Shown here piece after piece: positions 53,579-64,000 of a stretch of 64,000 nt of DNA. Origin of the DNA: Oikopleura dioica (taxonomy: Eukaryota; Chordata; Appendicularia; Copelata; Oikopleuridae); the NCBI GenBank assembly GCA_907165135.1, contig OU015566.1, positions 374,501 through 438,500 of the forward strand, written 5' to 3'. Each line of letters starts with the position of its first letter. Positions within the stretch are counted from its first letter, which is position 1. Position numbers and translations under genes: made by a program. The notes below the pieces were generated by a model. That model made no database searches and had not been told where the DNA came from. It saw only the letters and a list, made by a program, of their open reading frames with translations.

Positions 53579-55582
53579 CAGGGATGTAAATCACCACAGC
53601 CACCCCACCACTGTGGTGGGGTGATTTTTCACCATCCCCTTTTTTCCGTGGTGGTGGTGGGGTGATTTTTCACCATCACCTTTTTTCAGTGGTGGTGGTG
53701 GGGTGATTTTTCACCAACACCTTTTTTAGTGGTGGTGGTGGGGTGATTTTTCACCAACACCTTTTTTAAGTGGTGGTGGTGGGGTGATTTTTCACCATTT
53801 TTTTTCGAGAAGTGGTGGTGGGATGATTTTTTACAATGGCCATTTACATTTTATCTGATAGAAAAATATCATTTATTAAGATAAATAGATATAACTTGCG
53901 ACATAAAAACTACTGTTTATTATAAAATTTTTTAATTTCTTCTCCAAGCTCCTTGAAATTGCCAGCGAATTCGTTTTGCAAATTTCTTTCGATTGTAGCC
54001 ATCTTCTGGCGATTTCGACTCGGATCTCTTGTTTTGCTGGAGACGATGCTGAACAATCGCTCGATTTCTGATGACGACGAATTTATTGAGAGAAGCTTAA
54101 ATTTACATTAACGAAAATAATAAGACTTCCATCGACTTACATAACCAGTAATTTTATACAATCTTGGATAATCCATTTTGTTGGTCTCCCAAAAAGATCG
54201 AATAAGTGACGTTACTGATTGACTCTCGCCTGGGGAGTATTTTCCATTGATCTTCAAGAATAGCTTCCAGTCCGGTAGATCCAATTTAGTATACTTATTT
54301 ATTTCATCTAAGATGCTATAAGGACAATAACCGTTATTTTTACTTGTCATTTATTCCCTTCGCGGGTGCTGAACGAGAAGCTGAGGCGACTAAAGAAGGA
54401 TCAACATCAACTTCTTGGTCATCCGAATTTTGAGCAGGCATTTCACACAAGGTCGGCTCATCGCTTATTTTTCCCCAAAGATCTTTTATGTACTGCTTTG
54501 CGTCGTTTTGCCAGTTGGCAATTTCTTTTTTTAGAATTTCGGAATTTTTCCGAAAAAAATAATCCGATGATTTCTCCATATGCCCGATGAGTTTATATAA
54601 ATTGCACTTGTGTGTCGGCCAATAGACAAAAACCGCGGCTATAAAATATAATGAAGTAACTTTGAAACATGAAAATTTATACCTTTAGTAGCGCCCAAGA
54701 CGCGAGAACTCTCTTTTCCCTCGACTTCTCCAATCGATTCACTAACATAAGCTTTTCCAGCCATGAAAAACATGAGTTTTATGAAACAGCTGCGAGCGAA
54801 AATTTCCTTGTATTCGTTTATTTCGAAATCTTCTTCAAACTCTCCATCCTCATTTTTCTTGGGAACTGCAAGTTTTTCAAGTTCGATACCAACTTGTTCA
54901 AAGGTCGGCAAATTCTCGGTGATCTTAATTTCATATGCAAAAATGATAATTAATTAATAATAATTAATAATAATAATTAATGATAATTGTTCATACTTTT
55001 GCATCTGTTCTTTCCATCCTCTTGATATATTTCATAATGCAGCTCAAAATGGAGTGAAGAGCCGCGCATTTTTCGAACGCAGGAATTCCATGGGACAAAT
55101 TCTTTAGAACAGGTGAATATTGGGTCATTTTAAGACTAGAGAGGTCATTTTCAGACTAGGAAAGGTCACATACGACTATTTTCACCCATTTCCTGTATCA
55201 AATATCGCTCATTTGATGTTGCAGAGTCCATCGTCTTTTGCCATCGTCTAATCTTTTGCGTTTTGCCATATTTAGCTCTAAAGAACTCGCCCGCGGCAAA
55301 AAAAAAAACAAAAAAGTGATATCTAGAATAACTTTGACTAAATTGATCTCGAAACTTTTTTCACCTTTTCAATGGTGGTGGTGGGGTGATTTTTTCACCA
55401 TCACTTTTCTCAGTGGTGGTGGTGGGGTGATTTTCACCATCACTTTTTTCAGTGGTGGTGGTGGGGTGATTTTTCACCATCACCCTTTTTCGGTGGTGGT
55501 GGTGGGGTGATTTTTTCCACCACGGATCACCCCACCATTTTGCTGTGGTGGAATGAAAATGGTGTGGTGATTTACATCCCTG
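53579..55582. mobile_element. internally deleted copy of the second hAT element (2004 bp)
   Basis: Same ends and subterminal arrays as 7933..11415, bordered by a perfect 8-bp duplication GTAAAGAC (53571..53578, 55583..55590). Relative to the long copy, about 1.5 kb (about 9575..11085) is missing, which removes the middle and most of the 5' transposase exons. The copy is therefore non-autonomous. The remaining 3' exon remnants (8264..9570 equivalent) are still open in part. Confidence 0.92.
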
Positions 55583-55669
55583 GTAAAGACTCAAAAAAAG
55601 ATATCATTATTTTCTTTGATTTCCCGATTTTTCTTCTTAAACTTCTTTAATTTTTTGCTATTAAATAAG

Positions 55670-55854
55670 AAACACCGCGGATATTATGAGCTTTTTTATC
55701 AGAACTTTGCAAGATCTTTTATATTAGTGGTTGAAAGAGCTAAAAAGATTGCTTGCCGCGACGAAGATCGAATAAGAAACCTTTTAAAAACTATCTTTCG
55801 ACTTGAATTAAAAAGAATGGGAGAAACCCGAACTAAAGGAAAGCAGCAAAACTG
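55670..55854 (+). CDS. possible terminal exon of an unidentified gene
   Basis: After a pyrimidine-rich stretch and an AG, an open frame reads KHRGYYELFYQNFARSFILV and ends KRMGETRTKGKQQN before a stop. The composition (helical, Arg/Lys/Glu rich) looks coding, but no upstream exon was found; the sequence to the left is transposon. Low confidence. Confidence 0.25.
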
Positions 55855-56029
55855 AAAAAAATCTCCATAAGAGAAACAGGAAGTATTTTTGTTCTGACCC
55901 TTTCAGTTCTGACCCTTTATAAAACCTCTGGCAACCTCTGGCAAGACAAGATTGTATATATATCAAAATAAAACCAATCGAAAAGTTCAATTTTATCTTT
56001 GCTTTTCTACAGACGTATCTATTATTTTG

Positions 56030-56570
56030 TTAACCTTACGCCGCCAAACTCGAATTTCACCCCCCGCCGCCAAATGTGCCATATATGGCACATTGCAGTG
56101 TATTCGATATGCCAAATATGGCACAAGTCTTAAAAAGTCGGCTGGAGATGTTTAAAATAATTTTTTTTTTGTCATGCTTCCAAATGTTAGACATTTGACA
56201 TTATAGGACATCAGACGACATCAAATGACATCAGATTGATGTCGGCAATGTTTATCTTCCTCATATAAGGGAAAATTCCTTACAATGCATTTTCGGCGGA
56301 AAAAAGTCCCACCGCCGCCAAATGTGCCAAATATGGCACATCACAATGCATTCTTGTGTCATATATGGCACACGAGTAGCGAAGCTAAATTCGCTATTTT
56401 GACGCATTTGTAGCGAAGCTAAGCCAACCAAATGCCTACCACGTGAAAGTTTAGCGAAAAATAAGGGTATAAAGGGGGGTCGGCGAAATTCTTACTCCAA
56501 GTAAAAAATAAATTACAGGCGGTTTAAAGTCTTGGTGCCATATATGGCACACTTGGCGGCGTAAGGTTAA
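56030..56570. mobile_element. TTAA-flanked MITE with GCCATATATGGC palindromes, inverted copy
   Basis: Reverse-complement relative of 34752..35293 with nearly the same length (541 bp) and few visible differences; TTAA at both borders. Confidence 0.9.
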
Positions 56571-56730
56571 TTTCACCCCCTAAATCTCATTTTTATCCAA
56601 TAATTTTAGACTCGACAGATTCGGGATGATCTGAGGATTCAGTAAATATATGATTCATGAGCAGACTATGAGTATAAGAGAAATTACGATCACCCCTGAG
56701 AAAATTCTCGTCGACCCCCCCCCCCTTAAA
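56570..56730. mobile_element. end fragment of the GTCGACGAGAATCGGG family
   Basis: Similar to 27050..27216 and ends CTCGTCGACCCCCCCCCCTTAA. It abuts the MITE at 56030..56570 through the TTAA. Confidence 0.6.
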
Positions 56731-57866
56731 AAAATTTTTCAATAATTTCTAGTCTGGAAACTTATCAACGCACGAAAAATTGGGAGAATTCCCTTTTTCG
56801 TTTTTTTTCAAAAAAGAGACGTTTTTTGGGCTTGTAAAAAGAATGCTTCTCCTTTGTTCTAATTATCAATAAAAAGATTAACTTGATTCCAGTTCTTGGT
56901 TCAATCATTCATCGACGATCTCATTTACAAAATCTTATCAATAACAATACAAATGGGTTCTGTTATAACCAAGTATTTTCAATAGTTAGTTGGATTATAT
57001 CATTTCAAATTGAACCGAAAATTTTAAAAATCCATCCTAATTTTCGGCATTTATGGCCCTCAAAAAAGAGAGTAAACTTTCTGTAGTCTTGCTTCTAGAA
57101 TTTCGACTGAATTTATCTGAAATTAAATAATTGTAGGCTGTCAACTTTCAAATCACTGGTGAGACTCAGTTTTTTTATTTGTTGCCTTACCAAGCCCGTC
57201 AAACAGGGCAGGCATATAAATTTCGTTTAAAAACTCAGAGCGAACGCGAAGCGAAAGCGAAAATTTTTTCCAGCCAAAAAGCGAAGCGAAAGCGAAGCGA
57301 ACGCCTGTCTTGTACAGCGAAGCGAAAGCGAATTCGCCCAACGAAAAATTCACCAAAAGCTTAAATTCGCCAAAAACAAAGAATCGCCGAAAGCGAAAAT
57401 TCGCCAAAAGCGAAAATTCACCGAAAGTGGATCATAGTCCCCTCATCATAGTCTATGGTTCATAGAGGCTCTATCATAGAGCTACACTTCAGTGTTTTCT
57501 TTTTTTGAGAATCTTCAAGTGAAAATCCAGAAATACATTCTTTCGAAATTATAAGAAATAATCTCGATGAATTTCAATTTTTTATTTGAACTAAGGCGGA
57601 CTGCGCCGGAATTTATCCAATAATGAGTAAAAATATTGATTTTCACCAAAATCGCATATTTTTTAATCAGCGAAATTCGGGTACAAGCGCCTTACGCACC
57701 AAAGGTACTCTTTTCTAGAATTTGTTGTGATTTTTCATTTCTCTTAAGAAAGTTGTCAGTTTTATTTTTTAATTTATGGTCAACCTTCGGTCATCAAAAT
57801 ATGGAGAATAATCAGTGGTCTCCAGGCAGAGTTGAATTTATTATATTGTCTTGAAAACTTACAGTG
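56731..57866. other. no gene recognised; one low-complexity tract
   Basis: 57210..57430 is a purine-rich AAGCGAAAGCGAAGCGAA tract; ORFs through it are compositional. The rest shows no gene. Confidence 0.5.
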
Positions 57867-57985
57867 CAGGGGTGGATATTTTGATTTCAAACTTCATTTC
57901 AAACCCCGAAATTCCCGCTCTCGACCAATCAGGATGGTCAAATTGGGGTTGAAATGAGGAGTTGAAATCAAAATATCCACCCCTG
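57867..57985. mobile_element. 119-bp hAT-type MITE
   Basis: Inverted ends CAGGGGTGGATATTTTGATT, flanks TTACAGTG and ATACAGTG (8-bp duplication, one mismatch). Confidence 0.8.
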
Positions 57986-58707
57986 ATACAGTGACACATC
58001 CTTAACTTGTCACTTTATCCAGGCGCGGCCGTCTTTTGAAAATGGTTAAGAGATCGAAATTTGCTGGCAGTACTGCAAGGACTGAACCCTATTTTCAAGC
58101 AACATAGACAAAATTGGTCGCTATTAATTGCTGACCAAAAGAAAGCAAAGAAGAGTCAAACAGATGCGAACTTTCAAGAGATTTTCAAAGAACGAATTAG
58201 ATTTCTGCTTTCGGCCCAGAGTTCGAAATTTCAAGTTTTTTGGGGAGTTTCCGATCCCCTCCCGCGTCTTCAAAGTCAGCAGACTTCTGTATTCTTGGGG
58301 AATTTTGAGATCGCTTTCTCAAAATCTACTCGGTCAAATTTCAAATTTCGAAACAAATTTTGAGCTTAACTTAAGGACTGTTCCCCTTTAAATTTTTCTC
58401 CGAATTTTAATGTTTCAACATTTTAGGTCTCCAAAATTGATCTTTTTTGAAGTAACAGCAAATTAACTCGAATTTCGGACCCGCACAATTCGGCCCTTTT
58501 TCGAGAAATATGCCAAACAAAAAAGGTCTAAATTTTGCGAGTAAACTGTAAAAAAAAAATTTGGGTCACCGAATAAATCATTCTCGGCCTCGATCATTGG
58601 GGAGACGCTTAATAGTGACTTTCTTGGCACTTGATTCTCTTGGCATTCATATCAACGTTGTCTTACTGAGAATTTTTTAGTAAGCATTTTTAATTTCTCA
58701 AGTATTT

Positions 58708-61700
58708 TGTAAAAGATAAATGATAATTCAACTCAGTCACCAGGTTTTCAATCTGCTTATAATGCAGATGGTCAATCATCATGCACAAACCAGCAATGGG
58801 GGTTTCCTTCTGGTAATGCGTATCCTGATTCCAACATTCCATACCCAGGGCAACCTATTCTGCCAGTTTATCAAACTGAAGGTTCTGCCGGTCCGTTCCC
58901 GTATCAAGACAATAATCAATGGAGCTCAAGTGGTAATGCTTACGAAGCTATTCAAGTTCCTCCTGAAGAACATGTTTTACAAAATCTTCAAGAGTTGTTC
59001 AGGCCAATTGGTTTAATTTATAAATAATTAAACATTGTGCACGGGAATGTTTTTGACAATGAAATCTTAACGAGCGTCGAAACATTTTCAATAAATAAAG
59101 AAATTATTGATAAATGATCAATTTGAAATTAATTTAAAAATGCATATTTACAGTGATAACCCATTTAAAGGCCCACCATTTTAAGGCCACTTTTTTGAAA
59201 AATTCCCAAAATTTGTCATCCTCAAAATATCCATTATAAGGCCACTTTTGATCATCTTAAATTACAGTTAAGCGACCCTACCCTAACGGTTAGGGCCTAA
59301 CCCTGAACTTACGCCGCTGAAATTTAGCGAAAAGAAGGGGTTTTTATCCGCCATCTGGAGTTAATTTAGTCCGGAATGATCTGAGCGATATATCCTCGAT
59401 TGATTCGAGAATCTAGCGTGACGCTTTAAGTTCTTGTAATATCTTTAAAGTGAAGCCGATCTAAACAGAATCTAAAATTGAAATTTTCGTTCTTCTGTGG
59501 AGAGGCAGTTGGAACTTCCTTAACTTGAGAGAGCAAAATTCAGTCAAGGATTCGTCTTTGACCGAAGAGATTCTCACTTATCAAAGTTTAATTTGTACCC
59601 TTTCCAGAACACCAAAAATCAATGTTTCAAATTAAATTGAATTTTTTGATTAAGTGATCAAAGCTGATCTTCGGATGAAAAATCTTTATATGTTTTTCTT
59701 AGTTCCTTATTCCTGTTTTTTCACGAAAAAGGCAGGCAAGAGACGACAATTTTCGGCAAATGCCTGTTGTATGCACAAAAAAAAGGAAAAAAATCATTGT
59801 CATCCGGCTCAACATGAAAAATGTGCATTTTAAGGGACCCCCGATTTCTCAAGTCTTAATGACGGGTGTCTATGCGGCATTTTTAGAATCCTCGTGTTCT
59901 GAGGATCATTTTGATATATTATATGTTCCCCTTACGAGCATTTTTACCCAAAATTTTGAGCCTCGAAAATCGTAAAAATGCATGTAATTTGTACTCAGCG
60001 TGGAAATCACATTTTTTTCGACTTTTCGATGTCATCGAAAATAGACGTGTAAGGAGTCTTTCGAACGTTTACAGTGCACTGAGTAAGAATATGATAACCG
60101 CATTCGGATTTTCGGCCATATATCGGCGCTAGAGAGCAATTTAGAGCCAGAAAAGGGCCAAAATGGCATCAAAAAGTTTTTGTTAAGAAAAAATTTCTCT
60201 TACTTGACCAAACGATGTCTCTGTACTAGAGATTGTTGATAAGGGATCAAGAAAGAAAATAAAAATTGATTTAAGTCTCTATATAAGAGCAAAAAAAAAC
60301 TAGTTCGACTTTGAAAAAGGCCCAAAACGGGGGTTTTCGCGAGTATCTATGTATTCAGCCCGCTTTTTCGAGGTGTTTGCCCTTATGAAAATTTTTTTCT
60401 GTACTAGAGTTTGTTCACTGAGAAACGGGCTTCAAAATGAGCCATTAACCATTTAAAAAGCTTAGCCCAGAAAAAAGTAGTTCGACGTCAAAGTTGGCGA
60501 AATCGGGGGATCCCTAAAGGCCACTTTTGAAATTTGCTGTCATCCAAAAATCGGCCTTAAAATGGGTTTTCACTGTAAGTCAAAAATTTATACTTTTTAT
60601 AAAGAACTACTGTCGTGGATTTTTATCCGACGCCAATGACTCATTAAAAAAGAGGAAAGTCAAGGCCACGTTGCAGGCATTATGAGTCATATGCGCCGAA
60701 AAAGATCAAAGAATGTAGTCGCAACAAGAATCTGACTCTTTCGACAATTTATAGCGGCAATAATTATCGGTCATATTATAATTTTCGATCGAGCAGAAAA
60801 AGATTATTCTCGATTTTTTGAGGAAAATTGTTGACGGGAGGGGGGTGGTCCTTAAACAAATTAATTTCCTACGTCGATTTAAACTATCGGGGTTATTTTC
60901 AGTGTGGTTTCTTAATTGAACCAAAATCAGTTCGCCAGAAGGAGCCGATATAAATCTTCGAAAAGCAATGTTTCACCAATACATAAAAATATTAAAAAGC
61001 CGTCCAATACTCGTAAGACATGAACATGAAAGTGGATCTGGCGAGTCAAGACGTACTTACACAACATATGAGCCTCCGAAATTTGCTATGGTCGAATCAA
61101 ATTTTTCTGAACCTTCGCCGGATTTTGTTTGCTTTTTCATTACCGAAATTCTTCCCGGTAACATGCGTTTTATGCGGGCAAAATTTATTAAATTATTAAG
61201 GAAAACCGAGGAATACTGAAGCTTGTTGCTGTTGCTCAAATCCGTTTGACGACCGATTGTATCAATTTCCAGTGAAAACAGATATTTGCGGCTATAAATC
61301 TGGCTGGAATGAGCTGATGCCTATTTCAGAAGAAGACATGATGATAATGGAATGCGTGAGTGTTTGCTACTCAAAAATATTTTTAATAATTTTCAGACTG
61401 GCTGGAATCAACAACAACTTTGGGCCGGAATGAAGGAAGTTCAACGCGCTTGTAAGTAGGATAATAAAATCAAAAAAACCAAAAGTGGATATAAAACAAT
61501 TGTCCGCACCAGGGTCGGTTAATACGTGCTTAAATAAAGGCTGCTAAATGGCGCCGACAACACTTATGGTGCTTTTGGCGGGTAGGCAGTATTTTTCCGC
61601 AAAATTCGCCGAATCGTCTCTATCTTCGAATTGGAGGACTTTATTTGATGCTGAAACTCAAACCTTAATCCGCACCCAAACCAAAACTAAGGCCGATTTT

Positions 61701-62173
61701 CGGATGACAGCGAATTCCAAAAATGGCCTTAAAATGGATATTTTTTGTCTCGAGTCGGATGACAACAAATGAAACTCTTGGAAACACGAGATATAACGCA
61801 GTCGAATAATTTAAGTTTTTTCAAGTGACACTGTTTTTTTCAGATATTGAATAGAAATTGAAAGAAAGTGGCCTAAAAATGGATTTTTTGAGAATGACGG
61901 ATTTTTGGGATTTTCCGAAAAAGTGGCCTTAAAAAGGCCGGCCTTAAAATAGGTTATCACTGTAATATCATACTAAAAATGACCAAAAGCGCTGATTTTT
62001 CGTAAAGCTTTGTAAAAATTGCTTTTTGACTATGGTGCGGACAATTTACGTTCCGAGATAAAGCCTGCATTCAAAAATATGAATATTTAAGTGGACAAGA
62101 CTTATTGGACTTCAATCTTCTGTCGATCCCTATGGCTTGTCCTGTTTGTTGTTGGATGGTATTTCGCGATTAA
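58708..62173 (+). CDS. gene X2: unknown family, paralogue of X1
   Basis: Exons: ~58708..59002 (5' limit uncertain), 60931..61157, 61201..61355, 61397..61451 and 62064..62173. The first visible exon is Gln/Pro/Tyr-rich (QSAYNADGQSS, NIPYPGQPILPVYQ) and ends VLQNLQELF. The next gives SSPEGADINLRKAM, QYIKILKSRPILV and FFITEILPG. Then come FDDRLYQFP, CGYKSGWN, SEED and TGWN. The last exon is Cys-containing (SIPMACPVCCWMVFRD). Introns 2-4 are GT-AG; intron 1 would be GC-AG, 1.9 kb, and contains a TA element. The last intron holds another. Phases agree with X1 throughout. No in-frame start lies in the first visible exon, so at least one 5' exon is missing from this model. If the GC donor is not used, the reading ends at GLIYK in exon 1. 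Confidence 0.6.
59151..60575. mobile_element. TA-flanked element in X2 intron 1 (1425 bp)
   Basis: Ends CAGTGA(T/A)AACCCATTT(A/T)AAGGCC inverted, TA at 59149..59150 and 60576..60577. Same family as 28606..29380. No transposase seen. Confidence 0.8.
61687..61962. mobile_element. TA-family element fragment in the last X2 intron
   Basis: Right end GGCCTTAAAATAGGTTATCACTG followed by TA; internal GGATGACAGCGAATT and GTGGCCTTAAAA motifs of the CAGTGAAAACCC family. Left end degraded. Confidence 0.65.
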
Positions 62174-62611
62174 AGACATGACTTCAAACTGATCTTTCTG
62201 AATTCCCATAAATTAATGAAAATTGTATAAGCTTACCAGTGACGTCCTGTTAAATTTATTCTTTCAAGTTTTACATTTTCTAACAACAAAAATATATCTC
62301 TTTTTGTCATGTTTATAGTATATTTTATAAGTTTACTGACACAATCCGGAGTATTTTGTGATTCCGGGAGGTTATTCTATTTTTTGGCCGGAAAATACTA
62401 AGCCCCGGCCGGAAACACCTCCTGAGATGCGGTCGAAAGCCAACATGAAGAAAGCTTATCGATAGATAGCTCTTTGCCAATCTTCAAGTAAACATCCATG
62501 AATACATACTTTAAGAATTATAAGAAACAATCAACATGTATTTTTTGCTTTTAATAAATACTTAATTTCAACAGAGACAGGTACAAATACATGGAGTCAA
62601 AAAAACGTCTC

Positions 62612-63312
62612 TTAAGGGGGAGTATAACGCTTTTTTGAAAGTCGGTATTTTAATCATCTCTCTCAAGATTCTTGTAGCTTAGGCCTGGACTACTAAAAAA
62701 GATAATAATTTTTTTTCTTATTTTTCAGAAAAAGTACCTTAGAATGACATTTAAAGTTGTTTAACCGCGCCTAGTGAAATTTTCCCGCGACATTCTGTAT
62801 TAATTTTCTTTATCCAGAGTCGTATATTTTTTTCATTTTTATGAATTTTTTCAATCAGAGATGAATGTTCTCACAAGAAAAAAGCAAAAATATCCTACTC
62901 GTCATTTTTAACTACCGATTGACCTCATGAAAATCTTCATTTTTGGAACCACTTCTGCAAAAAAAAAATTTTGTTGAGAATTTTTAGAGTTTACAAAATT
63001 TCCTTTAAAACAGCCCTAGATAAGGGAATGAAGTTTCTAAAACCATTAGCGTTTTCATGATTGAAAATTAATTTCTTAGAAAAATTTCAATTCTCCGAGA
63101 GGCCAAAATCGCAATTTTTTGAAAACGGGATTCAGTTTCAGCTTTCTACTGCCAAAACCGCTTGAATTAATGAGAATCCGAGAAAAACAGCCCTAGATAT
63201 TGGTCATATCTAACTACTCGAGGAAGAATTTTTGGGATAGCTAAGGTGCTCTGGAAATAAGAGCAAATCTCCGATCCCCCTTTAGCCGAAAATGCGTGAT
63301 ACTCCCCCTTAA
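62612..63312. mobile_element. TTAA-flanked MITE (701 bp)
   Basis: Ends TTAAGGGGGAGTAT(A/C)ACGC inverted. Shares its right TTAA (63309..63312) with the next element. Confidence 0.8.
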
Positions 63313-63710
63313 GGGGGGGGGGTCGACGAGAATCGGGATTTTTAGAAACAAAATTCCGAGAAAACCTGATTGGCTGGAAAAATTTGGACTTTTTAGTTGA
63401 AAAGAAAAGGGTTGAAAAAATCTATCGGCGAAAAGAAGAAAAAATTTTGACCAGAAAAAATGGCCGAAAACTTGTCTCAAAGTGGACCCCAAATTGCCAT
63501 TTTGGCAATTTTCTGATTTTTTCGTCATTTTTTTTCGGACACTTTTGGTAAAGAAGTGCACAAAATTTCTGCGAAGACTCGCGAAACTCTTTGCCGATAG
63601 ATTCTTAATACCCTTTTTTTCCCAACCGAGAAGTCAAAATAAACTTACGCAATCGGGTTTTTCGGGAAATTTGTTTTTAAGATTCTTATTCTCGTTGACC
63701 TCCCCCTTAA
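63309..63710. mobile_element. TTAA-flanked MITE, GTCGACGAGAATCGGG family (402 bp)
   Basis: Left TTAAGGGGGGGGGTCGACGA, right GTTGACCTCCCCCTTAA. Near-copy of 41094..41491. Confidence 0.85.
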
Positions 63711-63839
63711 ACTCATAATAACAATATAAATACATTTTTCGTAAATAAATAAAATAAACCTAAATGTGATTCTTGACATTTATGCATAAAGAATATTAAA
63801 AGAGACGTTTTCAAAACGAAGAGGGGGTTATAATTCGGG

Positions 63840-64000
63840 CCTATGATTCGAGCCATCCAATATCTCTAGAATCTGAGCTAATGGTTAGGGTTAGGGACTG
63901 GGAACTCTTCAGGGGGGTCCGGGGGGCGAAGCCCTCTAGTTTAGGCCTTAGATTGGGGTCCCGGGGGGCGTAGCCCCCTTGGTTAGGTTTAGGCTTAGGG
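63840..64000. repeat. GGGGGGCGAAGCCCTC-type repeat at the window edge
   Basis: Two units with GTCC(C/G)GGGGGGCG.AGCCC and GGTTAGG/TTTAGGC strings. The short TTAGGG strings are not a telomere array. Confidence 0.5.

Noticed and set aside
55238-55594. ORFs rich in Gly/Trp or His/Pro
   Set aside because: Readings of the GTGGTGGTGGGGTGATTTTTCA subterminal array of the second hAT element.
63880-64000. TTAGGG-like strings suggesting a telomere
   Set aside because: Only scattered single units within a GC-rich dispersed repeat; no tandem array.

Overview
This is a metazoan-type nuclear window: AT-rich, intron-bearing and dominated by transposable elements. Nothing in it looks prokaryotic. Recognisable host genes are a SPATA17 homologue (36045..39200), a PLAC8-domain gene (32847..33867), a small proline-rich tail-anchored protein (355..863), a secreted-domain gene fragment (about 25664..26241) and two paralogues of a family I do not recognise, called X1 (40916..42480, minus) and X2 (about 58708..62173, plus). 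Many introns are only 35-45 nt, and some have non-GT-AG ends that conserved phase and paralogue alignment force. Tiny introns plus GA-AG and GC-AG ends recall appendicularian tunicates. That is an inference; I cannot name the species.

Region 1-24 kb is a nested transposon complex. Two near-identical 5.94-kb hAT elements lie in opposite orientation (1993..7930 plus, 16732..22670 minus). Each has an intact six-exon transposase (756 aa) and a second zinc-finger/Cys-rich gene (184 aa). Their 8-bp target duplications are exchanged between copies, the mark of an inversion of 7931..16731 by recombination between them, or of an assembly path through the repeat. Two more elements support the same flip: a second hAT family element (7933..11415), whose duplication is split across the breakpoint, and an LTR retrotransposon, whose two LTRs (1005..1223, 13398..13616) now face opposite ways. 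Penelope-like remnants in this region and at 24.5-25.6 kb carry hammerhead-ribozyme motifs with covarying stem I.

Region 24-36 kb holds a Penelope-like copy with a GIY-YIG domain, TA-flanked elements, and a 542-bp miniature LTR retroelement (29938..30479). Each of that element's 167-bp LTRs contains a tRNA-like unit with A box, B box and T-run. Its primer binding site is complementary to the 3' end that tRNA-like unit would have. The PLAC8 gene follows.

Region 36-47 kb carries SPATA17, a proline/serine-rich small gene and X1. X1 has a 130-bp MITE sitting exactly where its paralogue has none; removing the MITE plus one target duplication restores a gapless protein alignment through a GA-AG intron. 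Region 47-64 kb is mostly gene-poor repeat sequence, a shortened copy of the second hAT element (53579..55582) and X2. At least eleven TTAA-flanked short elements with several unrelated terminal repeats are scattered from 23 kb to the end.
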